Positions 12,126-22,782 of a stretch of 64,000 nucleotides of DNA are shown piece by piece. A program made the translations under genes and the position numbers. Source of the stretch: Copromyces sp. CBS 386.78 (taxonomy: Eukaryota > Ascomycota > Sordariomycetes > Sordariales > Sordariaceae); NCBI GenBank assembly GCA_030685235.1, contig MU839199.1:7325-71324 (forward strand), written 5' to 3'. Positions within the stretch are counted from its first letter, which is position 1, and the number at the start of each line of letters is the position of its first letter. The notes beneath the pieces were generated by a model. The model was not told the origin of the DNA. It saw only the letters and a list, made by a program, of their open reading frames with translations, and did no database searches.

Positions 12126-14467
12126 CTACTTCTGTTGTAGTCTCTTACCCTGCAGAGCGCGATACCCGCTCAACAAGAAATCTCTCTCGGCGATGGCCCT
12201 GTTATGTCGTCAGTCATGTTAGCTTCATATTTCCAAAAGTTGAATCGAATGATAGTAATCAAACAATAACACAACCCAAGAATAAAAAACAGGGTGAACA
12301 AGAAGAAAAAAGGGGAATGAATGAATACTCACAAAGCAACAACAAACGGCACCGCCACCCCAGCAATCTTGAACAGTTCCCAAATCGCCTCTTTAGCACC
12401 ACCCATACCCATCACCATCACCTCACTTCCTCCCCCCACAACCCAAGAAACAACACTCCTAGCAACAACAGCAGCCGCCACCGCTCCCGGCTTGGGCAAA
12501 ACCTGTAGGATTCCAAACCTGACCTTCAAGTTCTCCCCCTCTTTCCCCTTATTACCATCCCCAACCCTAACCCTCTCCCCAATCCACCTCCCGATAAACC
12601 CCCAACACCACACAATCCTCAACCCCATATTCACCGCATTCGCCACCACCAACCCTTTACTGCCCATCCCCCAGACTTTGAGGGTAAGGTACCCCGTCCC
12701 CGCAAACACGAGCGAAAACGCCGTCATGAACAGCGATTGGCGATGGACTTGGGACTCGGAGGCTACGCTTGACACAAAAGCTTCGAGGATCCCGTTGAGG
12801 GCCAGGAGCGGGATGTAGTACATGTAGAGGGCCAACGTGGCGGGGGCGGAGTCGGTGGCGGAGTCGGTGCTGCTGCTGCTGGTGCTGCTGGTTGGGCTGG
12901 TGGTTGGGAGGGACCAGCGACGGCCGGCTATCAAGGTGAGGAGGGGGGAGGAGGCGGGGGGGCCGAAGACGAGGAGGGGGAGGGAGAGGAGGAGGTAGGA
13001 TCGCAGGAGGGTGAGGAGGGATGTGGAGGCTTGGGAGAGGGCGGAGGCGGAGGCGGAGTGGGACATGGTTTCCACTTTCTTGGGTGAGGACTTTGGAGAT
13101 GAAGAAGCCCCAGGGGTGTTGGGGGAAGGGGTGTTGGGGGAAGGGGTGGTAGAGGTAGATGGGGTGGTAGAGGTAGATGGGGTGGAAGCGTCGGGGGAGG
13201 TAGACTCAGAATCAGAATCAGCCAACAACCGACTAAAATACGTCCTACTACTCTCCTCCACCGGCTGGAAAACCAGTCTCGCCAACAATCCGCCATAGTT
13301 GTTCGCCAAGGCGTAGACCCCCTGCGCCGTGGGCGTCGACAAGATGCTGACGAGAAAAGTGTCGCCTTGCGTGAGCATGTGCTTGACCACGCTTTGGGCC
13401 ATCATGCTGGAGGCCAGGTCGAGGGTGGGGCGGTGGAAGTAGCCTAGGAGGAATTCGTCTTTTTTCCCTCCTCTTCTTCCTCCCTGTTTCCCTCTCGTCG
13501 TCTCTTCCTTTTCATCCTCCTCGGCCGTCTTCTCGCTCTCCCTCTCCCTCTCCAGCTGCCGCTGCTGCAGCTGCTTCTCACCCCCAAGTCCAGACGCAGA
13601 CGCAGACGCAGCAGGCTGAAACCCATCCCCACCAGTCCTCCCCACCTCCACCATCCTCTTCGGCAGCAAAGAAAACCCTTCCTTACCAGCCATCCCCCAC
13701 CCCTTCCACAAATAAACCCCCAACAACCCAACCGCATACGTCCCCTGGCCCACCGCAAACGGCAGCGTCCCCATTTCTTTGCCCATCTTGGCCCCCCAAA
13801 CCGCAATCCCCAGCGTCACGAAACACCGCAAAAAGGTAGCCACGCTCTCGGCCGCTGCTCTGGTGCCGAACTGTAACCGGATTTGCATCACCGCGAAGCA
13901 GGGTTCCGAGAGCAGCTCCAGAATGGCGGCGAGGCCGTAGATATATAAAGAGGGCACCAAGTAGGGCGTGGTGGAGAGGGTGAGCGGGGAGAGAGAGGAG
14001 AGGTAGACATGGCCGAGGAAGAGGGAGAGGGGGAGGGAGAGGAGGGGGGAGAGGTGGGAGAGGTTGATTAGGGCTTGGGTTGCTGATGCGGTTCCGTTCG
14101 GTTCAGGTCCGTTTTGTCCAACACTGTCTTTGCCATGGCTGCCATGTTTGTCGTTGGTGGTTCCGGATGAAGGAGAGGTAGACGAGGTAAAAGACAAAGA
14201 AGCAGCCAATGCACCGGTATCCTGCCGTTGAATGGCCACCCTCAGCGATTCGCGAGCGAAGAAAATGACGGAGAGGTAGTATACTTCCAGCTGGGTGGAG
14301 ACGCCCAGGAGAGAAGCGGTTAGGAAGCGGAGAAGGATTTGGTTGGCGATGAAGGTTAGGGCGCGGGAGAGGATTTGGAGGAGGATGAGGAGGGAGGCGC
14401 CGCGGAGGGCGCGGGTTGTGGTGGTGGTGGTTGTTGGTGGGGGGGCATGCTCTTTGGTGTCAGCCAT
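12126..14467 (-). CDS. rft1: RFT1, ER Man5GlcNAc2-PP-dolichol translocation protein
   Basis: Multi-pass ER membrane protein of the RFT1 family, required for N-glycosylation at the step where the Man5 lipid-linked oligosaccharide changes leaflet. Whether it is the flippase itself is debated. Exons are 14467-12333 and 12198-12126; donor GTGAGT, branch GCTAAC and acceptor AACAG give 735 aa. Features: N-terminal ASLLILLQILSRALTFIANQ segment typical of the family, then repeated hydrophobic helices and a large hydrophilic loop rich in Glu/Lys. A Ser/Thr/Pro loop holds small tandem duplications (STSTTP and SPNTP units). The last exon adds AERDFLLSGYRALQGKR. The protein is longer than yeast RFT1 because of these loop insertions. 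It is convergent with dbp3. Confidence 0.9.
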
Positions 14468-14972
14468 CTTGTTGATGAGATGTTGAAGAGGCTCAAGTCA
14501 GGGGCATCACGAAATGTCACTCTGGCTTCAGTGGTTGAGCAAGATGGAGACTCCACGTGGCAGCCCTGCCCGCTGTGGAGTTGTCGTTGAACCCACTGTA
14601 ATCGGAGAGATTAGGGGCAATTTCCAGGGGTTGATGGTCCCCTTTTCTGCTTGCTTTCCTTTTTCCCTTGTCAGCATCGAATTTCCACTTTGAGGACATC
14701 CCATGGTCACTTCGGTTTGAAAACAGAGCCGCAAATTGGACATCTTCACTCAATAGACTGGACAATGCCCTTACTCAGCGGCACTTATCATCAGGCCCCC
14801 GGGAAAGAGGCGAACGGCTAGGTGTCACAGTCGAATTCCCTGGTATTCATCTTCTCCCGCTGCATGGTCGAACCCAATAAACCACCCCAACCAAACCCCA
14901 TTATAGAAATCGAGATGGTCCCAACAGCTCCCAAACGTCTACGCATCACAGTGAGTGTAGCGTTTGAGTCAC
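14468..14972. other. rft1 upstream region
   Basis: Presumed promoter and 5' leader of rft1. No gene seen. It ends at the TA dinucleotide into which the adjacent transposon inserted. Confidence 0.6.
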
Positions 14973-15341
14973 TACCGTATAAACTCGTGAAATAGGATTT
15001 CGGGAAACCGCTTTTTAGGCACATATACGTACAGATTTAAGCACATAATACAGCATATGTACCAACCGTACCCTCTATAAAGGAGGGTAAAATCTAGCGC
15101 CCCACCCTCCCAACTAAACTACAACAGTGCCCTAATTCTTACCCACCTTCTAAATCCCCCGCTTTCTCCTCTATAAAGCTCATCATCGTCGTTATTAGAA
15201 GTAGTATTAAAATTATCGCCATCCCTCCCTATTATTATTACTATAAATCAAAGACCCCTATTAGCGGGGGCACTACTTCTAATACCCCCGCCAATATCCC
15301 CAATACCGCTACCACACCCTTTACAAAAAGAATGCGCTAAT

Positions 15342-17085
15342 AAGAAGTCTAGTCCTAAAAAGAGGGAATATAATACTAGAGTTATCCAACGAAAGGTCGC
15401 TATTAAGAGGATAAAACGAAATTATTCCCAATAATTCAAAATCTAAATACGTAAAGAACGCAATATAATATAAATTACTAAATTAGTAAACTAATTATTA
15501 GCGGGATATAAATTATCACTTATATAGTACAAATAAAAATACTTCTTAATAAAATTTATAATAGACTTCCATAAAGACAACGATAAAGAGCAATAGTATT
15601 TAACAAAGCCTACCCCCTCAATAAAAATTACTGTAATATTTATACTCATAAAGTAACTACGTTTTATAATATCCCTATTATAACTATTAACCGTTAATAG
15701 ATATTGAAGGATAATATCCTCCTTAACCCAATACGTAAAAATATAACGACATAGCTAAAAATAGAGGACAAACTATATAAGAAGTTCTAACTTATATAAT
15801 AATAAAATAGCTTAATTACTATAATCTAATTTCGCCGAAATTCTATACTACTTTTTAAAGAAATTTACCCAGAACAAGCCTAAGGAAAGGAATTCTATTT
15901 CTCTCGTAACTAATTTAATAACTTTTTAAACCGCTTTTATATTACGAACTAAAGGATTATCTATTAAACTTAAAAATTACTAACTAAATTATACTTAAAA
16001 GTAAACTCGTTTTTAAAGTAAGTCCAAACCTAGAAATTATTAGAGAAAGCCTAAAGATTATCAAAGAAAGCTTAAAAATTATCGGGGAAAACATAAAAAT
16101 TATCGGGGAAGGTATAAAAATTATCGGAAGCTAACTAATAAAACCTATAAATTTATTAAGCGGAATAGCCAGCCTACTATACCTAATATACGCACTCGAT
16201 TTCCTCTTCATACTATTATAAACTTCGACAAAATCCCTCTCCCATTCGAATTTATCGATAATTATACATTTGAAATCAAAGGGAATAAAACGTATTTAGT
16301 AAAACCAATCGCAATAAATAAAAAAAGCAATAAACTACCTTAATTCTATATATCTTTACAAATAATATTATTCGTTTTAAATTAATAATTATCTTTTATA
16401 GGGAGGGTAAAATTTAAAACGTTAAATAACCGTTCTATACTTATAATATATCCGTAAAATTTAATAAAGCGGCTTACTAGAATGAAGAGCTCTTACTTAC
16501 TTAATTTAAAGAAGAAATAAAGCCCGTTATTAGAAAGATCGGTCAAAAGGTATTATTAGTTATAAATATATACCTATTTTATAATATTCAACGAATCTAT
16601 AATAAATTTAAAAATAATATACTTTATAAAGTAATACTAATTATAATCCCTAATAGCCTTACAAACTTATTTTAACCTTTTAATATAATTATTAACTCGT
16701 CGTTTAAAAAGATATTAAAGGAAGAAACGTTCTTAGCAGAAAAACAGTAAGAAGAAAATAATTAAGGTAAATACTAATCTATATCTAATAGAAGGATTAT
16801 AATAATTTACATAGTTTTAAAGTACTAGAATACTTTAATAATTAAAAAGAAGGATATAATTATTAAATTTTTCAAAGACAACGGTTTATCTATCCTTCTA
16901 AATAACAACGAAAATTACTTTATCAATATTAAAAAGATCGACCGGGCAACTATCGACTAACATAACTAAGAGCAGGCTATTAATATTACCAAAAGTATAA
17001 ACGACTTTAAAACAATCCTTAAAGGGGAAAATAATTATAACCTTCATTATATAGAAGAATAAGCCAAAATTAAATTTAGTAATAT
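15342..17085 (+). pseudogene. DDE_1-type transposase relic
   Basis: Reading TAA/TAG as mutated CAA/CAG, a coding frame runs from about 15342 to 16318 and continues, shifted by one, to about 17085. The shift falls at a 7-A run (16320-16326). Diagnostic blocks of fungal DDE_1 (Fot1/pogo, CENP-B-like) transposases are visible. Around 16220 is NFDKIPLPFEF, then YTFEIKGNKTYLVK, matching the family's PLPFEF...FKGNKT signature, with the first catalytic Asp at 16227-16229. Further on come LYIFTNN, IIIFYREGK, KFNKAAY, KPVIRKIGQKVLLVI and a degraded QPLDV-type block before NSSFKK. The second and third acidic positions now read Asn (INI and FNI), as G-to-A mutation would give. A basic heptapeptide repeat sits before the catalytic domain. 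Clearly non-functional. Confidence 0.88.
16026..16130 (+). repeat. Five 21-nt (7-codon) repeats in the transposase relic
   Basis: Five consecutive 21-nt units each contain AAAAATTATCGG-like sequence. In the transposase frame they read as basic heptapeptides, for example RKLKNYR, GKHKNYR and GRYKNYR. They lie just N-terminal to the DDE domain. Confidence 0.8.
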
Positions 17086-17731
17086 ATTTAAAAAGGATTT
17101 AGTAGCTCAATATAAATAAAAAGGGTTACTATACTATAGTAATAAAGATATACTTATTACCCGCCTTTAAAAATATAAATAATAATAACTAAAATAACTA
17201 ACAATTTAAATTTATTACTAATAATTATACTAATAATCTAAATAATAAATAACTCAAAGTTCGTTATCGTCAGAAGAATCGCTATTGTCCTACTCAATAA
17301 TATCAATATAAATATAAATAATATCCTTAACTTCCTACTACCAACGTACTATCTCAAACCGGTTATCCCAATTACACTAATATTTACCCAATTTAATTAT
17401 ATAATAATAAACATTACCAGCATCCTTAAATCTAACCTCAAATTTAATCTTTTTACAACTTCTATCACAAACCCAGCCGAAGTAAATACACTTCTAAGCT
17501 ACATCTATAAAAATAAAGCCTTTTAGTACGTTAGAAAATAAAGGCATTTGCAGGACGACGATGTAGTCGGTATACTTAACGAACTATTAAGAATCTAAAT
17601 AATCGTCTATTACGTCTAGGATAATTAATAATAATCTCAATACCAAGGGTTTATTTACTTACAAACGAGATCGATATCGCTAAGGATCAATTTCGTCTTT
17701 ACCATAGCTAAATTACTAGGGTTTAATTATA

Positions 17732-17809
17732 GGGGATGGTTACAGGGGGGAAAAAAAAGATAAGGGGGAAAGAAAAGACAGGGGAAAAAACAAGGGGGAA
17801 AAGACAGGG
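17732..17809 (+). other. Subterminal purine tract with six G-runs
   Basis: Runs of 4, 6, 5, 4, 5 and 3 G residues are separated by A-rich spacers of about 9-15 nt. They lie about 110-190 bp inside the right terminal repeat. The tract could fold as a G-quadruplex, though its spacers are long. It is preserved although the sequence to its left is strongly mutated. Confidence 0.6.
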
Positions 17810-18205
17810 CACAAACTAGGTACAATAATTTCGAATTTACAGTACTCCGCGGTAGCAACACATCTCCTCCACCCAAGTTGGCAGGCATACATATACCTAG
17901 CATCGGGCAGGAAAATGGCATATATGTACCTGAAAAGCGGTTTCCCGAAATCCTATTTCACGAGTTTATACGGTAGCTGACCTCAACTGCAGTCTACTCA
18001 TATCCGGGGATAACCATCTCCCCTCTCCACATTCGATACAAAAGCTTATAATTCGGCCCAGCAGCCTAATCAAACAACCGCAGCATTTAAGTGCTGTGCC
18101 ACAGACTGCCTGCCTGGGCCGGGCCCGGTCGCGAGTATAGGTTGGGTGTCATTTTTGATTCACCTGCCCCTGGGTATCCGCGGAACGATAGGTGTATGTA
18201 GTGTA

Positions 18206-18443
18206 CCGCATACACTCACTCAATTTGATTTTACTTGTTTTCAGACTAGGCCTTACATAGTAAAGCGGGCGCTCAGCTGCAAGCGGCTGTAACCTCTGGG
18301 CGCTGAAAAGTGGGCTTGTAAACGTGGCCGAACAAGTGGCAGGGGCTGTCAACCTCGCTTAGCTGCACGGCGCCTCGCTTATATACCCGAATCGGGCAAT
18401 GTGGACCTGTTTGAGCAAAATCAAATTGAGTGAGTGTATGCGG
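18206..18443. mobile_element. MITE-like element, 238 bp, TA-flanked
   Basis: Perfect 27-bp terminal inverted repeats (18206-18232 and 18417-18443) begin CCGCATACACTCACTC, and TA lies on both outer sides (18204-18205 and 18444-18445). There is no coding capacity. The terminus resembles that of the adjacent 3-kb transposon (CCGTATAAACTC), so it may be mobilised by a related transposase. It is not visibly RIP-mutated, as expected for an element shorter than the usual RIP length threshold. Confidence 0.88.
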
Positions 18444-18445
18444 TA

Positions 18446-19747
18446 TGTCTGATCAGCAGTTACTCATACCTCATCAGTAGTGTACCCTTTCCGCAGTATG
18501 TATGTCAGGTTAACCAGAACATGGCAAATGAGGCGTAGTCAAGACATTTCCACATAAATCATTATTTAGGCTGCAATCTCCACCAATCACCAGGGTTAAG
18601 GCCTCCAATTGTTAGCGCTGAAGATATTGTCTTTCCGAAATCCCAACAGAGTGGTTGCCAGTGGCTTCTAGTCTAGTCAACAAACATTTGCGACAAATCC
18701 GAAGCCGAGTGGGATGGTGGGCCAGTTTGAGACTTTTTAACTTGTGACTTGACATGAGATGTTGAGACATACCAAATGAAATCATATGAACAAATCTGGC
18801 GTGTTCTCGGGTGTTGTGTTTGACGTTCTGGAAGCAGTGGCCTTGTCTTGTCTTCTTCCTCGTTGGGCAGTGAGCAGTTGGCAGCCCGCTGTTTCATCCG
18901 ACTGGATGGGATGGATGGATGCATGTCTCTTTTAAAACTCACAAGCCAATCTCCATCTCCAGTCTTAACAAGTCCGCCTTGTGTGTGTGGCCCTTGTGAT
19001 CACTCATGCCAACCTAACGCATAACGAACGGCACCATCAGAGAGGAAGAATCCCATCAGATCGTTTGTTCCAGGGCGGGCTTTGTTCCATCATGGCCATG
19101 GCACCCCTCCGCAAACTCCCCACGAGCCCCGTAGTCCCCGATTTGCCACTCACACATGGAACTTTGGGTATTCTCGCCCTATCAAACGATTGGTTGTTTC
19201 CGAATCAAGTCAAATGCATCGAGTGCCGAGTTGCAAATGGAATTTCACCGCTCCGCCTACCGCCTGTTGTTGTAGTGTAAGAGGTTACCGCCGCATCAAA
19301 TCAGCTGCCACAGGGGGCGTTGGCGGCCTAGACCTAATGGGTCTGGGCGCACAATGGGTCGTTCTGTTTCTGGTGGTGTGTAGGGGTACGACCACCAACC
19401 GCTACCGCCGCCTGGAGGGCGTCATGGCGATCGCCACTTTTGGGACATCCATTCTCATTGTACTTCCGTTGGTCCCAAATTTCAGCTTTCTGTTTGGGGC
19501 GCTTTTGTTTATAAGTGATGGGGTGGTCGCATACCTAAGGTTTGCTTCTTTTTGTGCTGCAAGTTTTTGATTTTTTATACCTAGCTTTCAAGAAAACAAC
19601 CATGAACTGCCATCTCAAACGATAACCTGAACTTTTTTGAACAATTATCATTCTGCTTTTGCAACACTTTTCATCAGCAACGCCACCTCACTCTCACACA
19701 AGAACATTCACACACCCACAAACCGTGACAGCCCTCAAAAAACAAGC
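18446..19747. other. Gene-free stretch
   Basis: No supported gene. A plus-strand open frame at 19082-19570 has no family resemblance. The 5' leader of the possible small gene at 19748 may begin here. Confidence 0.45.
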
Positions 19748-20107
19748 ATGCTATACCGCGATCCCATCAACAACAACATTAACATCATGCAACAAGATCA
19801 AAACCAGGGCAGTCAAAGTCAAAACCAAAGCCAAAGCCAGCCCAGCTACAGCCCACAAAGCGACATCAGTCTCGGTCGCCGCCACGCCCATCCTCGTGGC
19901 CACCTGCACAGGATGCCGTACCCCCCATCTTACCATCGTCTCCTTACCCCGCCCAACGAGGAGTACGGAACGATTTCTCAGTCGAGCACCACCGGCAGCA
20001 TGACCGAATCTCAGCGATCCATGGGCTCGACTTCTTCTTCAAGACGCAGCATCATGTCTTCGATTCCTTCGCTGAGGAGACAGGATGCCACTGTTGGTCA
20101 GGGCTGA
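19748..20107 (+). CDS. Small hypothetical protein, Gln/Ser-rich
   Basis: A 119-aa frame from ATG at 19748, chosen because the longer frame upstream has no better start. The N-terminus has Asn and Gln/Ser runs (QSQNQSQSQ), then an Arg/His/Pro segment with HRMPYPPSYHRLLTPPNEEYG. The Ser-rich tail includes RRSIMSSIPSLRRQD. No domain, signal peptide or membrane helix is seen. Codon use is compatible with a real gene, and the PPNEEYG region looks less random than typical shadow frames. I do not recognise it, and it may be spurious. Confidence 0.4.
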   Translation: MLYRDPINNNINIMQQDQNQGSQSQNQSQSQPSYSPQSDISLGRRHAHPRGHLHRMPYPPSYHRLLTPPNEEYGTISQSSTTGSMTESQRSMGSTSSSRRSIMSSIPSLRRQDATVGQG

Positions 20108-22782
20108 GGGCGATATCTAATTCTATGCGACTACTGATGGCCAAACTTGCTACCTACCATGACTGTTACAAGTACGAGGCTTCAAACGAGACCAGACTTG
20201 GTTTACTGTAGGTTCGTTCTGCAGTGGTCGAAAGCGGGCCGGGCAATTCAAATTCCATCCCAATGGAAGAGACGGGATCGAGTCTCAGACCACGACACGA
20301 CACCACGACACACAGCGTGGGGCCCAGCCCGAATCAAAGAGGAGGAAAGGGAAGCTGGGTCAGCAGTCAGTCACCATGCCACGACGCCCTGCCGCACGGG
20401 AGGCAGAAAGAGGAGGAAATTCGGCATTCTGTTTGTGTCAGCACTCAACGTCCGTCCGTCCGTCCGTCCGTCACACCAATCTACCAAACTTGTGATACCT
20501 ACCGACGGAAGGAAATGCGACACACACGACACACATGACACAAGACGCACAGCTGTCACGCTGATGCTTGGCCCGTCTGTCTACGCTATCTGCCTTCCGA
20601 GGTATAGCACACTACTTGCACGGATAAGCCGGGCGGGCTATGCAGTGAGCGGGAGCTGTGCTACGGATGGATGGAAATAGGTCACACTTTCCATGGAAAG
20701 GCAGATTGTCATGGCGCTGGGAAAGCAACCTCAAGGGAATTGAACGCTGGATCATGATTCATGACAGCAAAGGATGAGATGGAGGGAGGTGGTGGATAGT
20801 GGGGTGGGTGAATTATAGGGCTGTTGGTGCCTGTGCAGATGCATCACTGCAGCACCTCACCAGCCGATGCGACTGTTCCCGTCGCGTGGGCAGATGGCGC
20901 TAAGTACCTACCTACCTAATAAATCAACAGGGGGCGCATGTATAAGATGCAGGACGGTGAGGGAGGGATAGATGGATGGATGGATGAAAGAACAAAGGGA
21001 TATAAAATGGTAGAAATGAGGATGGTATATCTATCGGCTTAACCACTTGTGATTGATTTTCTAATATTTTCCGTCGGCGGTTTCGAATGCAAGTGGTTTG
21101 TACCTGCAGAGGCGTCTCAACATGTTGGCAGGCTGAGCATAAGCACGACCTCGTGTTGGCTGCGTGAAGTCGCAGTACCTTTAGGCAACCGTGATATTAT
21201 TCGATAAAACGGCTCCGGGTGCTTCGTTCCCGGATCCCGTCGTGAAGGTGATCGGCTTCACATATATTGTCCGGCGATATTGGCTTTGGGTCTGCTTGTC
21301 TTGATCGGAAGTTCCAACACCGGCGATAAGTTGGTGGACGATCCGCTTGCAACACAAAAGACGGATGTTTCGACTGTTGTGGCAACAAGGAAACAAAAAA
21401 AGGTCGAGTCGACTCGGGCAGCGGCGACGCCATCAACTGACAAGAACAAGACTTCCGGAGTGAAATGGCGCCCCTGAACTTCGTCATCGGAATCGCTCCC
21501 GGCACGCTTTCCCCTTTTCGGGCAGATCTGTCTGTGCTCCCCGCGTCTGGTTGGCCAACCACGGTAGATTGACTGGATTGACCGGAATCCACAAAGGCCC
21601 TGAACCCACTGTGTGATCTCATGCACTTGCGGATTTCCAATGCCAAGACCCTGAGAACCAGTTGCCAATGTCAATGTTGCCCACCTCATTCATTTCATAG
21701 TTGCAGGAAAAAAAAAAGCTCACTATACTACAGCCACCTTTTCTCAATGTTCCATGCTGCAGTGTTTGCCATATCAGTGGTTGTGTATGTGACCGATAGT
21801 GTAACTTCTTTTGGGCATGTCGAAGCATTCCAGTCCGAGTCGACCGAGACATGCTGACTGTAAGGACGCATTGCTGGAAACAAAATCGAAAAAAAGCCAA
21901 AATGACCGGGTCGGGTGCCAAGTGGAGTGAAAGAACTGGCTCAGAGAGAGCTTGGCACTTGGCCGCATTGCTGATTCAGCTGCCAAGTGGAATGCAGCTT
22001 CCACCTCACATCCACTGCCAATTGAACCGGCTCCTGCCCACTCCAAGGGTGATCCAACCACTGTTTGCATCCACTGTCAGGACATGCCCAGGTGTCCCAC
22101 CCGCCGTTTCCAGGACCGCAGTTGTTCATTCTTCAGTTGTTCACTTCAACCCACTTTCAGGAATCACGAGCACCCTCGCTTCTCGACGCTGGAGTTGTTC
22201 GCTTGTCTTCCCAGAAACAACACCCAACATCGGAAAACACCAACGACAGCGTCCTCGTCGTCGAAAGGGGTCAACAGCACCAACACACCGTGCCTTTTCT
22301 GTTTCGATTGTTGGCAGATTTCACTCGCTACTAGTTCGATACCAACAAAACCTTCTCCCGCCAACTCGTCGTCTCTCGTCTCGTCACTCGTCACTCGCTC
22401 TCCTCATCCCTCCTGTCGCTCCGTATTACCAACAACAACAATAACTCTCCGAGAACCCTCTTCACCACCACGAAAATCCCGACGTCAAATCCCATTTCGA
22501 GTGTCGCCTTCAATCGCCAGATACGATCCGATACCGATACGTTTACGATTTTCACATCCGCTTAAATACGATACCGCTGTCGTTTGTGCATCCTTGATTG
22601 CCCACCAGTTGCGATCCTCCGAGTCCCGATTACGAGTTGGGTGGTTCGGTACGATAATGTTGGATTTGTAAAAGAAAAAAAGAAAACGAAACAAACAATA
22701 ACGACTACTTGGACTTTGATCGAACTATCAATCTTGAATTTGGGAATCTTTAAACGGATTAGAAAAGGACAAATTGGACAAC
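20108..22782. other. Intergenic region and promoter/leader of the TRP-like gene
   Basis: About 2.7 kb without a supported gene. It has simple repeats: GTCC units at about 20449-20471, GATG units near 20970-20985 and CACGACAC words near 20292-20310. The last several hundred bases are presumably promoter and 5' leader of the gene at 22783. Several overlapping frames (21190-21690 minus, 21950-22670 plus) show no family match. Confidence 0.45.

Larger units (their letters stand above)
14975..17973 (+). mobile_element. RIP-mutated Fot1/pogo-type DNA transposon with TA duplication
   Basis: A 2,999-bp element bounded by inverted repeats: 14975-15028 matches the reverse complement of 17920-17973. 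The first 41 bp are identical (both begin CCGTATAAACTCG) and the rest differ only by transitions. TA lies outside each end (14973-14974 and 17974-17975), the target duplication of Tc1/mariner-superfamily elements. The interior, about 15.05-17.73 kb, is intensely A+T-rich with TpA excess, as left by repeat-induced point mutation; the terminal 70-240 bp are less affected. A plus-strand transposase relic occupies 15342 to about 17085. At 3.0 kb it is longer than the 1.9-kb Fot1 archetype. Confidence 0.92.

Noticed and set aside
21190..21690. Overlapping minus-strand frames of 143-149 codons
   Set aside because: Two frames overlap each other with no shared domain or splice signals, and codon bias is weak.
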